A stretch of DNA of 64,000 bases from Chamaecrista fasciculata (Eukaryota > Streptophyta > Magnoliopsida > Fabales > Fabaceae). The stretch is taken from NCBI GenBank assembly GCA_003254925.1, contig QANZ01007334.1, positions 90,846 through 154,845 of the forward strand. Reading direction: 5' to 3'. This document shows positions 37,498-50,240 of this stretch, in pieces. Under the pieces are notes generated by a model that was given only the letters and a program-made list of their open reading frames with translations, searched no databases and was not told the DNA's origin. How positions within the stretch are numbered: the first letter of the stretch is position 1; each line of letters opens with the position of its first letter. The position numbers and the translations under genes are program-made.

Positions 37498-37589
37498 ATT
37501 ATTTTATTAATAAATACCGACTACAAACAAAACAGAACCATGGACTCCCTGCATTTTCTTCCCCTTCTGTTTTTTGCCGTGCTGATGGG

Positions 37590-38311
37590 TTCATCCTTAA
37601 GATATATATGCAAAACAACAAAGAAATGGTCAGTATGTGCTACTTTACTCTTCTACACTTGAACAACTTAACTATTCTGATTCTGAATACAATCTTTGTG
37701 TTTTCATTCTTTTTCTATTCACTTAATTGGACACTAAGTTTGGCACTTTCCCAAAATCCATCCTCTAAAATTAGAGAGAAAATCTGTTTTCTTTTCCTGA
37801 TATATGTGAGCATCTTCTTAAAAGAAAAAATCATGTAATATTCGGATCCAAATTTGAATATAATTAATTTTGATGGGAGAAATTGAAACCATAAATTTAC
37901 TTGAAAAAGTACAACAACCCTGTAATTAAGTGCTAAATTTCTAATTTTACTAGCTGATGTAGTACTATTGAAAAACGAAGACGTGCACTTCTGAAACCCC
38001 CTGAATGCACGCAGTTGGAGTTCCTCTTAAATATAATTTGTGATTTATCTATAATGCATACTCATTTGTCTTTCTCTGCACAATCTCTCTCAGATACGTA
38101 CAAGATAAAGGTGTTTTATGCTTCTACACCAAATAAACTATTTTACTTCCTAACAAAACGTACATGAATAAATATTCACATGTTCTATATATATATATAT
38201 ATATATATGATATCTCAAATATTATTGGACACCAAGAAGCCATCTTACTTTCTCATATTTCACTAATCAATTTCAAGTATTTTATTTACCATTCCCTATT
38301 GTCACAACAAT
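37590..38311 (+). promoter_or_regulatory. Upstream block, copy E (type II promoter) with TATA box
   Basis: Matches the gene-proximal part of copies A, B and D from 'gttcatccttaagatatata' through 'ctaagtttggcactttccca', 'taattaagtgctaaattt' and 'ttggagttcctct'. The TATA region is a (TA)n run at 38186-38208, about 100 bp before the ATG, followed by tgatatctcaaatattattgg. Confidence 0.65.
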
Positions 38312-39436
38312 ATGGCTTCCAGAATTCAATTCCATCATAATATTTCATTGGCTTTGGTTTTGTTGATGGGATTCTTGGCTTTTGAAGCCACATCTCGCAA
38401 TCTGCAGGACATGTCTATGCAGGAGAGGCATCAGCAATGGATGACTCGCTATGCCAAAACCTACAAAGACCCTCAAGAGATGGTGAAGCGTTTCAACAAT
38501 TTTAAGCAAAATGTGGAATACATTGATTCCTTCAACAATGATGGAACTAAATCCTATAAGCTAGCTATCAATGAATTTGCAGATCTCACCAACGACGAGT
38601 TCACAAATTCTAGAAACAGATTCAAAGGCCATATGTGCCCCTCAATAACAAAGACTCACACTTTCAAATATGACAATGTCACTGATGTTCCTTCCTCTAT
38701 TGATTGGAGACAGAAAGGTGCTGTCACACCCATCAAGAACCAAGGCCAATGTGGTATGCTTTGCTAAATTAAATTCCTTCAAATAAACAAATCCAAGATT
38801 CAATCTTTATCTAACTATATAAGCCTTGTTTTCAAATATAATGTAGGATGTTGTTGGGCTTTTTCTGCTGTTGCTGCAACAGAAGGGATTACTCAGATAA
38901 GCACCGGGAAACTGATATCTCTATCGGAACAAGAGCTGGTTGATTGTGACACAAAAGGTGTGGACCAAGGCTGTGAAGGGGGTCTAATGGACGACGCCTT
39001 CAAGTTCATCATTCAAAACCATGGTCTAACCACAGAAGCCAACTACCCCTACCAAGGCACTGATGGAACCTGCAACACAAAAGCAGTAGCCAACAGTGCA
39101 GCTAACATCAAGGGGTATGAGGATGTGCCTACAAACAGCGAGGAAGCATTGCAGAAAGCAGTGGCTAATCAACCGGTATCAGTGGCCATAGATGCAAGTG
39201 GATCAGATTTTCAATTCTACTCAAGTGGAATATTCACAGGGTCTTGTGGGACAGAGTTAGATCATGGTGTGACTGCAGTGGGATATGGAGTTAGTGATGG
39301 AACTGCATATTGGTTAGTGAAGAACTCGTGGGGAACAACGTGGGGAGAGGAAGGATACATCAGGATGCAAAGGAATATAGCTGCCAATGAAGGACTGTGT
39401 GGCATAGCAATGGAGGCTTCTTATCCCACTGCATGA
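38312..39436 (+). CDS. Papain-like cysteine protease, SAG39/SAG12-like (intact, 343 aa)
   Basis: Exons 38312-38753 and 38847-39436, intron 93 bp (GT-AG). Signal peptide, prodomain and mature domain are complete; catalytic C150/H287/N307, oxyanion Q144. The prodomain is a distinct subtype shared with the pseudogene at 1798: [35 protein letters not shown] spacing persists ([20 protein letters not shown]). The 3' flank is a recombinant of two UTR types. Expected to be a secretory-pathway endopeptidase zymogen like its neighbours. Confidence 0.95.
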
Positions 39437-40589
39437 ATATCAAACTTATAGCAATACTAGTATACTACTTTCCTTTTAAGTTTATGTTTCTGCTCTTGGT
39501 GGAGTTGTATATATATGCATGGATCATACTTAGTGTACTTATCCCACTGCATAAATGTCAAACTTATAACAACATATACTACTTTCTTTTTAATTTTAAG
39601 TTTCTACTCTTAGTGGAGCTGTATATGTATGGATCACACTTTGTGTACTTATCAGTTGAAAAGAATGATATATATTTGTGGTATCTTGTATAAAACGCTT
39701 ATTATTACCTTAAAAGTAAAGACTCATCTAATTCTTGAGCTATTTTGAATCTTTATTTGTTTTCTTCTTACATGCTTTAATTTGACTGCTTGTTTTTGGT
39801 CTTATTAGTATTTTACCTTTTGAATGAGGATTTTTTAAATTGTAGTTAGCATCTTTTAGACTTGTAATTGGAGTATCGAAAATAGGAGATCTCCTTTTAA
39901 TCACCAAGGAGTGAGGTATGATTTTCTTTATCTTTTAGGCATGTGTTGTTCTTTAAGTTCTTCAAAACATCATCTTCATGAGCCATAAGGTCTTGTGATT
40001 TTGTACATTACTAAGTATTGTTTTCTTTGTAGGTGCTGATAAATTTGACCAATGGCAATCTCATATCAGCTGTTAGAGGTTTTCATATCAGAAGTTTTCC
40101 TATCTTCTTTCTCCTTTCATGCTGCTTTTATCTTCTATCCATATCTAGATTATAATTAAGTTGGTCAGATTGTGTAACACAAAATAATGTTAGGAGAGAA
40201 AGTTCTCAATATCATATTTTTCAAAAAAATTCATTGAAGTGAGACCTTGAATTGATTTTATTGCTTTATATATCATATGTGAAAATATTGGGACTTGATT
40301 AAATAGATAGTTTGTTTTGGTGTAAAATTGGTTATTTTGTCTCTTCAAACGTTATAGCTTATTCTGTTGATGACTTGAAAACTAGGCTTTGTAGTTTAGT
40401 TTTTAACTGCACCTCCTCTTGCTCAAGGGCCACTATTAACATGTTGGGCCGTAAGGAACCAATCCAAGAAAAAAAAAAGATTAAAGAATAAATTAAGAAT
40501 AAGTGAATAAGCGAAGGACATGACCCAAAAACAAATAAGTGAAGGACGAAATTGGGGTGGGAAGGGGTAATGTATTTGGTCATTTTATC
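39437..40589. other. Chimeric 3' flank and downstream DNA
   Basis: 39437-39540 matches the 3' UTR of the gene ending at 10025 (gcaatactagtatactactt). At cttatc (39538-39543) it switches to the last codons and UTR of another paralogue type (cccactgcataaatgtcaaa), continuing to about 40090 like the flank after 33996. From about 40100 to 40589 there is no recognisable feature. Confidence 0.65.
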
Positions 40590-41035
40590 ACAATTTGTAT
40601 CCCTATTCATTTATCCTATCAAATATCTATATCTTATATCTAATAAATTAATACCCATATGTGTACTATATCTGAAATCTAGTATCTAACGGGTACCCGA
40701 AATATTCAAAATATCCAAAAATAATAGCTATAAGATATGATATCCTAATTCAAAAATGAAATATATTCGATATGTGATACCTAATATCCATAGACTTAAT
40801 AAATTAATTAAAAATATAATAAAAAATAAATAAAATATAATAAATATTTATATTTTAGGATATCCGTTACCGAGTACCCTAATTATTTGTTCATCTTAGA
40901 CAGATATCGGGTAGTTGAGACAATATTTGTATCCAACCGATATTTGATAACTTTTAATTTTTAACTATTTATACTTTATCTGATATCCGACGAATACTGA
41001 ATATTTTTTACAGGTGAATTTAGACGAGATTAACA
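40590..41035. repeat. Degenerate 'ATATCCGATA'-rich hAT-like MITE remnant
   Basis: Words such as 'gggtacccgaaatattc', 'gatatccgttaccgagtacc' and 'tgatatccgacgaatac' parallel those of the better-preserved element at 56989-57633 in similar order. Ends and target duplication are not clear. Confidence 0.55.
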
Positions 41036-41039
41036 CTTG

Positions 41040-41425
41040 TAGGACCAAATGGGATTTTAGTCTTTAAAATATGAAAAAAAATACTATTTGGTCCTTGAAT
41101 TTATATCGAGTTAACTAATCAGTTCCTGAATAATCGAAATATACTACTCAATTCCCGAATTGATGCAATTGTCAATGATTTGGTCCTTGGGGACTAAATA
41201 ATAAAAATTCAATACAAATTCAAGGACCAAAAAAGTATTAATTTAACATAAATTCAAGGACTAAAAAGTATAAAATCACATCAAATCGTGACCAAATCAT
41301 CACTAAGGAACAAATAGTTTAAACTTGAAATATTTAATGGACCAAATCTTGTATTTTGATTATTCATAAACTCATTAGTTGACTCTGTGTAAATTCAAGG
41401 ACCAAATGTTAAGTTTTCTTTTAAA
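41040..41425. mobile_element. Fold-back element, 'GGTCCTTGAATTTATA' type
   Basis: The left half carries 'ggtccttgaatttatatcga' and 'cagttcctgaat'; the right half has 'gtaaattcaaggaccaaa' and 'ataaattcaaggac'. Exact ends are uncertain and no target duplication was identified. Confidence 0.5.
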
Positions 41426-41479
41426 ATATAGTTCAATTATTACACTCAATTTAAACTGGTTTCTCTGGTTGAGAATTCA

Positions 41480-41982
41480 TATATCTTATCAAATTTTAAA
41501 CAACATGCACTGCAAATTAAATTAAGGAGGGTGTGAAGAAACCTTTGTTAGATCATCGTGCAAGAGAGGCTACTCATTAATTTGAATATGCAAAACGACA
41601 GCAGATTGATCGTTGTCAATATGTGTGGTATTTGATCTTGCACAAACAACTAAAAAATTGTAATTAAATACTATGTTTTGTTTCCATTATTTCTCTAATC
41701 ACTGAAATTATGATTTGCCCCTTAATCCACGCAGAAGCTAGGAGTTGCTCTGAAAAGTAGTTTGTCCACAATATTGAATGCTCATCTGTCTTTTTGCTGC
41801 ACATTAACATGTTATGCTTCTACACCTTCAAAACTAATAGTTTACAACAGAACATGCATGCATATTCGAATTTCCTATATATATGATACCTCAAACATTA
41901 TTGGACAACACACCATCTTACTTTCTCACACTTCCTAACCAATCTCAAGTGTTTGTTTTCCATTACATATTAGCATAATAAC
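41480..41982 (+). promoter_or_regulatory. Type I promoter block of the protease gene at 41983
   Basis: Near-identical in long stretches to 25951-26412 ('tgtgtggtatttgatcttgc', 'tagtttgtccacaatattga'). The TATA box is at 41876-41884 (tatatatat), about 100 bp before the ATG, followed by gatacctcaaacattattgg. The leader carries caagtgtttgttttccatta, which the pseudogene at 1798 also has. Confidence 0.65.
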
Positions 41983-43109
41983 ATGGCTTCAAGAATTCAA
42001 TCCCATCACAATATTTCATTGGCTTTGGTTTTGTTGATGGGATTCTTGGCCTTTGAAGCCACATCTCGCACTCTCCAAGACTTGTCTATGCAGGAGACGC
42101 ATCAGCAATGGATGGCTCGATATGGCAAAACTTACAATGACCCTCAAGAGATGGAGAAGCGTTTCAACATATTTAAGCAAAATGTAGAATACATTGATTC
42201 CTTCAACAATGATGGAACTAAATCCTACAAGCTAGCTATCAATGAATTTGCAGATCTCACCAATGAAGAGTTCACAAATTCTAGAAACAAATTCAAAGGC
42301 CATATGTGCTCCTCAATCACAAAGACTTCCACTTTCAAATATGAGAATGTCACTGATGTTCCTTCCTCTATTGATTGGAGACAGAAAGGTGCTGTCACAC
42401 CCATCAAGAACCAAGGCCAATGTGGTATGTTTTGCTAAATTAAAAATTCATTAAGACTAAACAATCCAAGATTCAATCTTTCTCTAACTTTTCTATGTTT
42501 TTCTCAATATAAATTGTAGGATGTTGTTGGGCTTTTTCTGCTGTTGCTGCAACAGAAGGAATCACTCAAATAAGCACAGGGAAATTGATATCTCTATCAG
42601 AACAAGAGCTTGTTGATTGTGACACAAATGGTGTGGACCAAGGCTGTGAAGGGGGTCTAATGGACGACGCCTTCAAATTCATCATTCAAAACCATGGTCT
42701 AACCACAGAAGCCAACTACCCTTACCAAGGCACTGATGGAACCTGCAACACAAAAGCAGAAGCCAACAGTGCAGCTAACATCAAGGGGTATGAGGATGTG
42801 CCTACAAATAGCGAGGAAGCATTGCAAAAGGCCGTGGCTAATCAACCGGTATCAGTGGCCATAGATGCAAGTGGATCAGATTTTCAATTCTACTCAAGTG
42901 GCATATTCACAGGCTCTTGTGGGACAGAGTTAGACCATGGTGTTACTGCAGTGGGATATGGAGTTAGTGATGGAACTGCATATTGGTTAGTGAAGAACTC
43001 ATGGGGAACATCATGGGGAGAGGAAGGGTACATTAGGATGCAAAGGAATGTGGCTGCCAACGAAGGTCTGTGCGGCATAGCAATGGAGGCTTCTTATCCC
43101 ACTGCATAA
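41983..43109 (+). CDS. Papain-like cysteine protease, SAG39/SAG12-like (intact, 343 aa)
   Basis: Exons 41983-42424 and 42520-43109, intron 95 bp (GT-AG). Complete preproprotein: signal peptide about 1-27, I29 prodomain ([19 protein letters not shown], then ERFNIN), mature C1A domain from about residue 126, oxyanion Q144, catalytic C150, H287, N307. Late variation includes [11 protein letters not shown]. Last gene of the array; its 3' flank (to 43557) is the one shared with the relic at 11106. Confidence 0.95.
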
Positions 43110-43557
43110 ATGTAAAACTTGTAAGAACACATACTATTTTCATTTTAAGTTTATGCTCTTAGTGGAGCTGTATATGTATGTATCATATTGGGTGTACTTA
43201 TCAGTTTCAAAGAAATGAAATATATTTGTCATAACTATATTATGTATAAAAAGCTTTCTAGAGAAAACAACTTTGTTTTCTTAGCTAATAGTAAAGCATA
43301 TGTTAAAGAGTCACAATTCAACTATTACTAGGTTCCAAATTTGGGATCTTGTCATGGGACAACTCTTGCAACACCTTGATTGCTTAGCCAATCATTTTTG
43401 TCTATGCAATTGCCCTATTAAGAATTGAACCCATAATCTCTAATACTAGTAGTTAGATGTACTTACTACTAAACTAAAAGATATAATTGTCATTTATAAC
43501 GTAACTTTATTTTCTTAACTCACAAGAAAGTAAACATCGAAACACCATGGTTAACCT
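43110..43557. repeat. Duplicated 3' flank matching 11157-11595
   Basis: Holds the 3' UTR region of the last protease gene (gttttcattttaagtttatg-like text, gtataaaaagctttctag, gtcatgggacaactcttgc), in the same order as downstream of the relic at 11106. Part also survives after the pseudogene ending at 3531. Confidence 0.65.
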
Positions 43558-45484
43558 TGTGTTCATGGATCACCTATACAAGGCACATGGTCATAGGAAC
43601 TCTTGGTTGATTTAATGACCACTCAATAAAAGAATTTATTACTCCGATATAAGTTGGATCAGCTCTATCATTAATCTTTAACCAGCTTTTGTCCATCATT
43701 AATTCCTACATTTCATTCAAAACAAGTACAAGTCAAGAAAATCACTTCTATATAATGGTTCTGCCTACAACTTCTACTATGAATCAGAGTAAGAACCACG
43801 TGGAGAATGAAATTCGTAACTTGGTTATGAAATGCAAGGGTACAATCTAGTTCTGCACCAACTGGTTTTTCAACATCTACTAGTTTTAAAAGGAAAAACG
43901 TGCTTTGGTACTATAGTAGATAATGAGTTGGTTCAGCAAGCTCAACCATGTTCTGGTTCTGCATATTTTGTTCTACAATGGATAATACAGAACTAGATTT
44001 GGTTCTCTCCCTTGATGCATATTCAATGCTGTTATAAAACATGATAGAAAAAATAGTAAAATCAATATATTCAATGCCATTATAAGGGCCCCAACTGCAG
44101 GGCAACCACAACTAACTCCCTTCTTCTTCTTCCTTAAATCAGATCAATTATATTTTCTTCTTCGCTTGAGAAGAAAATATCCAAAATGATAATTGATAAA
44201 AGGGAAAATTTACTTAAGTAGTCAGCAACATTAATAAAGGCTATCACAGAGCCAATCAATGCAACGATAATGATTCACTACTCTGCAAAAGGTATCATTC
44301 ACTAATTTAAAACAAAACTTAAGGTGCATTTTTGTAGATCAAAGCACAAGATTAAACATCAACTAACAAAAGACAATAAATGAAAAAAACCAAATGAAGA
44401 TTCAATCATATCTAAAGAAAGAAAAAGTAACCAAGAATCTACTATAAACTTTCCACAAGACCAGTTTTAGTATAAGATGAAATAAATAAATTAGAAATTT
44501 AATGATCAAGCGATCAGGAAACCAGTCATTGCTGCCTCCACTAAATTAAATCCAAGAACTACCTAAAATCTTGATCTGTTGCCATCTTGTATACAAATAC
44601 TTTTCTGATAATCTGAATTATTTTGCATATATACTTGTCAAATGAATAGTAAATAATCAAGAAGATTTGCTTATAGTACATAACGTGAAACTAAAAAACA
44701 GAACAAGGTTGAAATCCTTCTTAAAGAGCATACACTAGAGTTAAATTTGTGAAAACCCAAACTATTTTGAAGTTTCAACCATTTAATTTGCTCCAAAGAA
44801 TAAATTTCGACACCTTAATGAATTATATGTACAGCGTAGGAACAGTAAGCTCAAACAACACTTATTTCTCCTAACAAGTACATTCTTCTGCAAAAGGGAC
44901 AATGCAAACTTGTGAAGACTAAAACTTACAATTGGACTATATTCATCTGCTTAGTTAAAAAATTACCCATAAACTAGGCACGTATGTTACACGCAAAGCA
45001 AACTTATAAAGACTGAACTACAAGCATAATCAAATACAACAACCAAAAAAACAAGAGACCCCAAATATATTGAAAGAGAAACCCATCAATGTTAAAGAGC
45101 AATTTATTATCCATTCCAAGACAATGCGAAAGAGAAAACCCTAATCAGAAGAATTACAATGCGAAATAGAAAAGAGAATCGAGACATATTGTGAGGTTTA
45201 CCTACGTAAAACGAAGAGCAAAATCCCTCAAGCCTCGAAAAGTAAAACACTTGACGGAAATGACAAACATCTTCAAAGATGAGACGACAGCAACAATTTC
45301 ACGGCGGCGACGATCAACGGATTACCGGCGGCGAGGTTTTCACTCCGACATCGGTGGCTGAGCTACGGCGCGCGCTGGAGTCCTTAAAAGTCTTCTGGAT
45401 GAAATAATAGAGAGGGCAAGCGTTTCAGTGACCTAAACGAGTAATCGACGTTTACTTTTACATAAGTTTTTAAAAAATATTTTT
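43558..45484. other. Intergenic DNA with a GC-rich, leader-exon-like patch on the minus strand
   Basis: Mostly AT-rich without coding frames. At about 45190-45420 the composition changes (cggcggcgacgatcaacg, gctacggcgcgcgctgg). Read on the minus strand it looks like the 5' untranslated exon of a plant gene followed by a splice donor (AG|GTAAACC at about 45195-45204), but no coding exon follows. It may be a gene start captured by a transposon or a pseudogene. CACTA-like sub-terminal motifs begin just beyond, at 45890. Confidence 0.35.
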
Positions 45485-45874
45485 GGCCAAAGTATACTTT
45501 TGGTCACATAACTTTTGGTCAAATCTCAATTTGATCCCATAATTTTTTTGTTGTACTTTTGGTCTCATATCTTTTGGTCAAGTTGCAAAATTGGTCTCAT
45601 ATCTTTGCAAAAAGTTTCACCACTAGTACCACTTGATTCAAAGATATGGGATCAATTCTGCACCTGACTCAAAAATATTGGATTAATTTTGCAACTTGAC
45701 CAAAAGATATGGGATCAAATCTGCAACTTGATCCAAAGATATGGACAAAAAGTACAATATGGGACTAAATCTGCAATCTGAGCAAAGGATATGGAACTAA
45801 AAGTGTAACAAAAAAGTTATGAGACCAAATTGAGACCTAAGTAAACGTTATGGGACCAAAAGTGTACTTTGGCC
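45485..45874. mobile_element. Mutator-like fold-back element (390 bp) with 9-bp target duplication
   Basis: The ends ggccaaagtatacttttgg and ccaaaagtgtactttggcc are inverted repeats. The flanks aatattttt are identical at 45476-45484 and 45875-45883. Interior 'ggtctcatatctttt' units invert near the middle. Confidence 0.85.
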
Positions 45875-45889
45875 AATATTTTTTATCTA

Positions 45890-46022
45890 AATTAAAAGGC
45901 AATTAGTGACGACAAAATCAATGTTTGGCAGCTGAAACATTTTTTAGCGACAGAATAAATTAAGTTGTCGCCCAAACTATTTCAATGACCACTTGTAAAA
46001 ATTGCCATCGAAGACAATAGTG
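45890..46022. repeat. CACTA-like sub-terminal repeat
   Basis: attagtgacgacaaaatcaa, ttttagcgacagaa and tgccatcgaagacaatagtg are the kind of motifs found within the last 200 bp of dicot CACTA elements; the last ends in TAGTG (46018-46022). No partner end is identified, so the extent is unknown. Confidence 0.4.
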
Positions 46023-47052
46023 ATTTTTTTTTCTTTGGTTCACCGACACTTCAATAAGTAGTACAGATGATAGGCCCAAAAAAAAAATAATAAGTAGGAC
46101 AGATGAGGATTTAAGGTTTTTTCGTATCTAAAATCAAAAGTTAAACCTGATTATACTTTTGATATTAGATATTTTTTCCACCAAAGTCAATATTTTATGA
46201 TGAAGTTTTTATAGTTGCCAGTTGCCACCATATTCGTTTGACCACTGATACACTTTCGGAGTAACTTATAGTAATTTGTCACTAAAAGTATGTCATTCAT
46301 ATTGTTAAAATCATGAAACAATTTGTCACATGTTATCATAAAAAATATACTTTTACTAACAACTTGTTGTTTTGCTATTGAAAACATAAAAGCAGGTTAT
46401 GGGAGTCTTATTTAAGTTTCCTTATAGTGAGAATGAAGAGTGCTTGATTGTCTGCATTGGGATGGTTTATGTGAATCTTCTCTGATACTTAAGTTATATG
46501 AGTTCTAGATGAGAAAGTATATGTGAATGAGAGAATATGCATTATCTTTATTAGGGTTTGAGTTTGGCTATTTATACTAGAGAAAAGGTATTTTACGATA
46601 ATTGGTACAAGTCAAGGTATGTGTGTGATAGTGACAGACACGTGGTAATAATAAGCCAGTGTGTTTTTAGAGAGCATATCATGTTGTGTCAAAATTTGGT
46701 GGTTGATTTTCTGATTGTAAGAGCAGTTTTCCGATGACATTTGACAGGGTTGGTACAAGCAATAAATGCAACTCGCCCGCTGGGTGAGTGATGTTTGTAT
46801 TGTTGATAGCCGTTCATAGTGACGGAAAGTACACTATGATTTAAGAAATTTGTTCTCTTAAGATGACTGTGGACACCAGTGCATTAAATGCAGTATATCT
46901 TTTGACTTCGACTGCTTGAAGGTGGTGGTCGAGTCAATTATGCAGGTGTTACTCGGCGAGTCAGTAATATGCATATCACTTGTCCCTCCTAAAAATGACA
47001 AGGTTAAATTTTAGGTAACTCAAACATTTATATTACTTGTTTATCTTGAAAA
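46023..47052. other. Unassigned intergenic DNA
   Basis: No gene found. About 46380-46990 contains LTR-leader-like text (gctatttatactagagaaaa) and 'cgcccgctgggtgagtgatg' / 'ggcgagtcagtaatatg', but I see no terminal repeats or duplication to support an LTR call. Confidence 0.35.
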
Positions 47053-47412
47053 TGATAAAGCTGAGTCTTAGGCTACTCAAGCATGCATATCAGCTATCAA
47101 ATTATTATCATTGGAAATCTTTTTTTTTAGTGTATACTTAGTTTCTCAGAAGGAAAATTCAATTGAAGCAAGAAAGGATAATATATAAGAAAGTCCAATT
47201 ACTTTCGAGGAATAGTTGCATAATATTATCTCTGAGAATAATATAAAGCTGAGTCTTAGGCTATCAAAAAATTATCATTGTAAATCTTTTTTTTAGTGTA
47301 TACTTAGTTTCTCAAAAGGAAAATTCAATTGAAGCAAGAAAGGATAATACATGAGAAAGTCCAATTACTTTCAAGGAATAGTTTTGCATAATATTATCTC
47401 TTGAGAATGGAA
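47053..47412 (+). repeat. Two-copy direct tandem repeat, about 170-188 bp
   Basis: The text from 'ataaagctgagtcttaggct' through 'tagtgtatacttagtttctc' and 'gaaagtccaattactttc' to 'ataatattatctct' occurs at about 47053-47240 and again at 47241-47412 with small indels. A weaker third 'gttaaattttaggtaactca' unit precedes it at about 47003. Non-coding. Confidence 0.8.
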
Positions 47413-48264
47413 ATTGTAAGAAATATCTTTCATAATCAAGTAGTTTTGCACATTATTACTTATTAATTTAGGACTATAAATTATGCAACAATCATCTAAT
47501 TCAAGGCTTTCAAATTTTCCTTCATACATTTAAGGTGTATTGATTAGTCTTTTTGTGCACAAATGGAGGGAAACCAATTAATTACTACGTATATTTCTTT
47601 GGCTTTGGCCCATTAGTTACCAAAAAAAAAACTTGGAGATTTTTCATTACTTTCAAAAGTTTTAAAATAATTCTCAAACAATTATATATATCTATAAATA
47701 AACAAACATGTACTATATAACTTGATTTGGAGAAGCAAGGTATTTTGGTGAGTGTTGAGAAATATTAGTTGATATATTTGTATATGTGGCCCCATGGCCC
47801 ATGGGGTATGGGTGTAGCAACATTATGAAGCAATTAGGTTTTCAAATTCCACATCAACACTTGTGCACTACTTTTGTCACCTTCCACATTTCTCACACAG
47901 TCACTCTTATATATATATACTTCCATAATCATTTTTATCATCGAATATTATCATCTTACTCTCTGCATATTCCTATTCTCACCTTACTCTTCTATATATT
48001 CTATACAATTTTATTACATGAAAAAAAAATTGAAATGTAAAAGAAAAAAAAATTAAAGATGGTGTGGTGATTGGTGAAGCAGGGAGAATATAATGGGCAG
48101 CAAAAGTCGCTATTGGGGATGGGTCTGGAATTGCACATTCAATCATCCCATTCCTTCCTTTCTCTCATCACTATTTCTTTTAAAACGTTTAATAATAATC
48201 TAATTTTAATTTTAATCTTGAAATAGATTTTTATTAAGACATAGCTAGTTAGAAAATGAGAAAA
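47413..48264. other. AT-rich intergenic DNA
   Basis: No gene supported. It includes the palindromic 'ggccccatggcccatgggg' at about 47788 and pyrimidine/TA-rich stretches. Confidence 0.35.
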
Positions 48265-48717
48265 CCTACTTTTTATCCTTGAATTGTTATTGAGTTTTAC
48301 ACCATCATCAATTTTTTGTCCCTGAATTGTAGGAAAACACGAATCAGTCCCTGAATTTTACATTATCGTCAACCTTTTGGTCTTTGAATTGTAGGAAAAT
48401 ACAAAACATTCCCTAAATTTTACACCACAGTGAACCTTTTGGTCTTTGAGTTGATTCGTATTTTCCTACAATTCAGAGACCAAAAGGTTGACGGTGATGT
48501 AAATTTAAAATTCAACCACTGATTCGTATTTTCCTACAATTCAGGGACCAAAAAATTGACAATGGTGTAAAATTCAAGGATTGGTTTGTATATTTTCCTA
48601 CAATCCATGCACTAAAAGATTTATAGTGGTGTAAAATTCAGGGACTAATTCGTATTTTTCTACAATTAAAGGATTAAATCGTTAACTCAATAACAATTCA
48701 ATGACCAAAAAGTAAGT
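48265..48717. mobile_element. Fold-back element with 'ATTCAGGGACC' units
   Basis: The left arm cttgaattgttattgagtt is mirrored by aactcaataacaattcaa at the right. Units 'aattgtaggaaaacac' recur in the left arm and 'tattttcctacaattcag' in the right. Target duplication is not clear. Confidence 0.6.
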
Positions 48718-50240
48718 TATCTCGTACAAAATATTAAAATTACAAATGATAGGTCGTTGTGGCATGCAATCACCTTCTTTTTAACCATTTCAATATTATA
48801 TTACCAACTAATATCTTAATAACTTGATAAATATCAATTTTGTTAATATTAGGAAACGATATTCTTGAAGTCCCACATTGCTTGATTAAAAGGTTTTCTA
48901 ACTCTTTTGAGGTGAGTTAGACCTTTCTACAGATACTCACTCCCACGACTTTATAATTAAACATGTCTCTTACATATTTTACTCTATGTATAATAAATAC
49001 AATATATTCTTTATCTTTGGATATTTATATTTGACCTCAATCACTAATTAACTAAAGCACAAATCAGCTCAAACCAACCAAGATCAATCACACTTTCAGT
49101 TTAAACCAAGATGTGTTCATAAACGTTGGGATCTCTCCAAAGATGATGTGTTCACAATGGTAAAGGGTTTTCAAACCTCAGGATTTCTTCTTAGAGAATT
49201 CAACCACACTTTCTTTTTCTATTCTTAAGGCCACAAACCCCACCACTCTTAAAAACTTTCGTCCAATTGGTTTGTATAACACAATTTATATGATTGTAGC
49301 TTAAGTTTGGTTTGTATAACACAATTTATATGATTGTAGCTTAAGTTCTCGTTAATAGACTCCAAATGTTTATTAATAATTGGATTGCCCTGAATCAAAA
49401 ATCAAAATAGTTTTTTTTAAAGGGGGACAAATTGAGATAATATTTTTCTAGCAAGCAAGCTTATGCAATGCATCCATAAGACCAAAAAGGTCAAATCTCA
49501 TTGGTGTGCACTAAAGAATCAAGATTGACATGGCAAAAACTTGTGACAAGATAGGGTGGAAATTTTTTGCTCCATTAAAAAGTGAATTTTCCATAATCTT
49601 TTGTCAAAATGGTGCTTCAATGCATTTCCATGGTAAAATATACCCTTTTGTTGAATGACCCTCTTTCTTTATTTATTTTTCTTGACCCTCTTTCTTTGTT
49701 TTTGTTCATTCTAAGAGTGAATGTTCTATCTTGTGGTACCCTTAATCAACAATCACTAATCCCACGTTTGTGGATTTTTTTTTTTTCATAAACTCACCTA
49801 AGTACTTCTTGTATAAACCAACTTAAGATTTAACATTTCCTCTTATTTATTTGATCAACAAAAGAAACCTTAACATGTGCCCTTAGGACACATGTTAGAA
49901 GGATCCAGAGTATAATTAGCTAAAAATATGAAACATCGAAAGTACAATTAACAAAAAAAAAAAACACCTCATACTTTAAGAGTACTAAAAATATTTTTAT
50001 CTATCATGTGAACATGAAATCCAACACAAACATGGTGTTAGCGTCACCTGTCCCACGCCAATCTCAGTCTTTTGTTTCAAAAAGAAGAGTCCAAATAATA
50101 AGCACCACAACAACGATAACAAAAAGTTCCATTACTTAAAACATCAATTATTCGTCTACACAATATCACCACGTTCTTCATTCCCATTATTTACTTTCAT
50201 AATCTTATCTTCTCCTAAATAATCTTGTATTCAACTTTAG
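48718..50240. other. AT-rich intergenic DNA with a 40-bp tandem repeat
   Basis: 49269-49308 (ggtttgtataacacaattta...) is repeated directly at 49309-49347. No gene is convincing; the frame at 49609-49791 is short, low-complexity and lacks a domain. Confidence 0.5.

Noticed and set aside
46380-46990. LTR-like leader text (gctatttatactagagaaaa) suggesting another LTR
   Set aside because: No TG/CA ends with a matching 5-bp duplication could be found.
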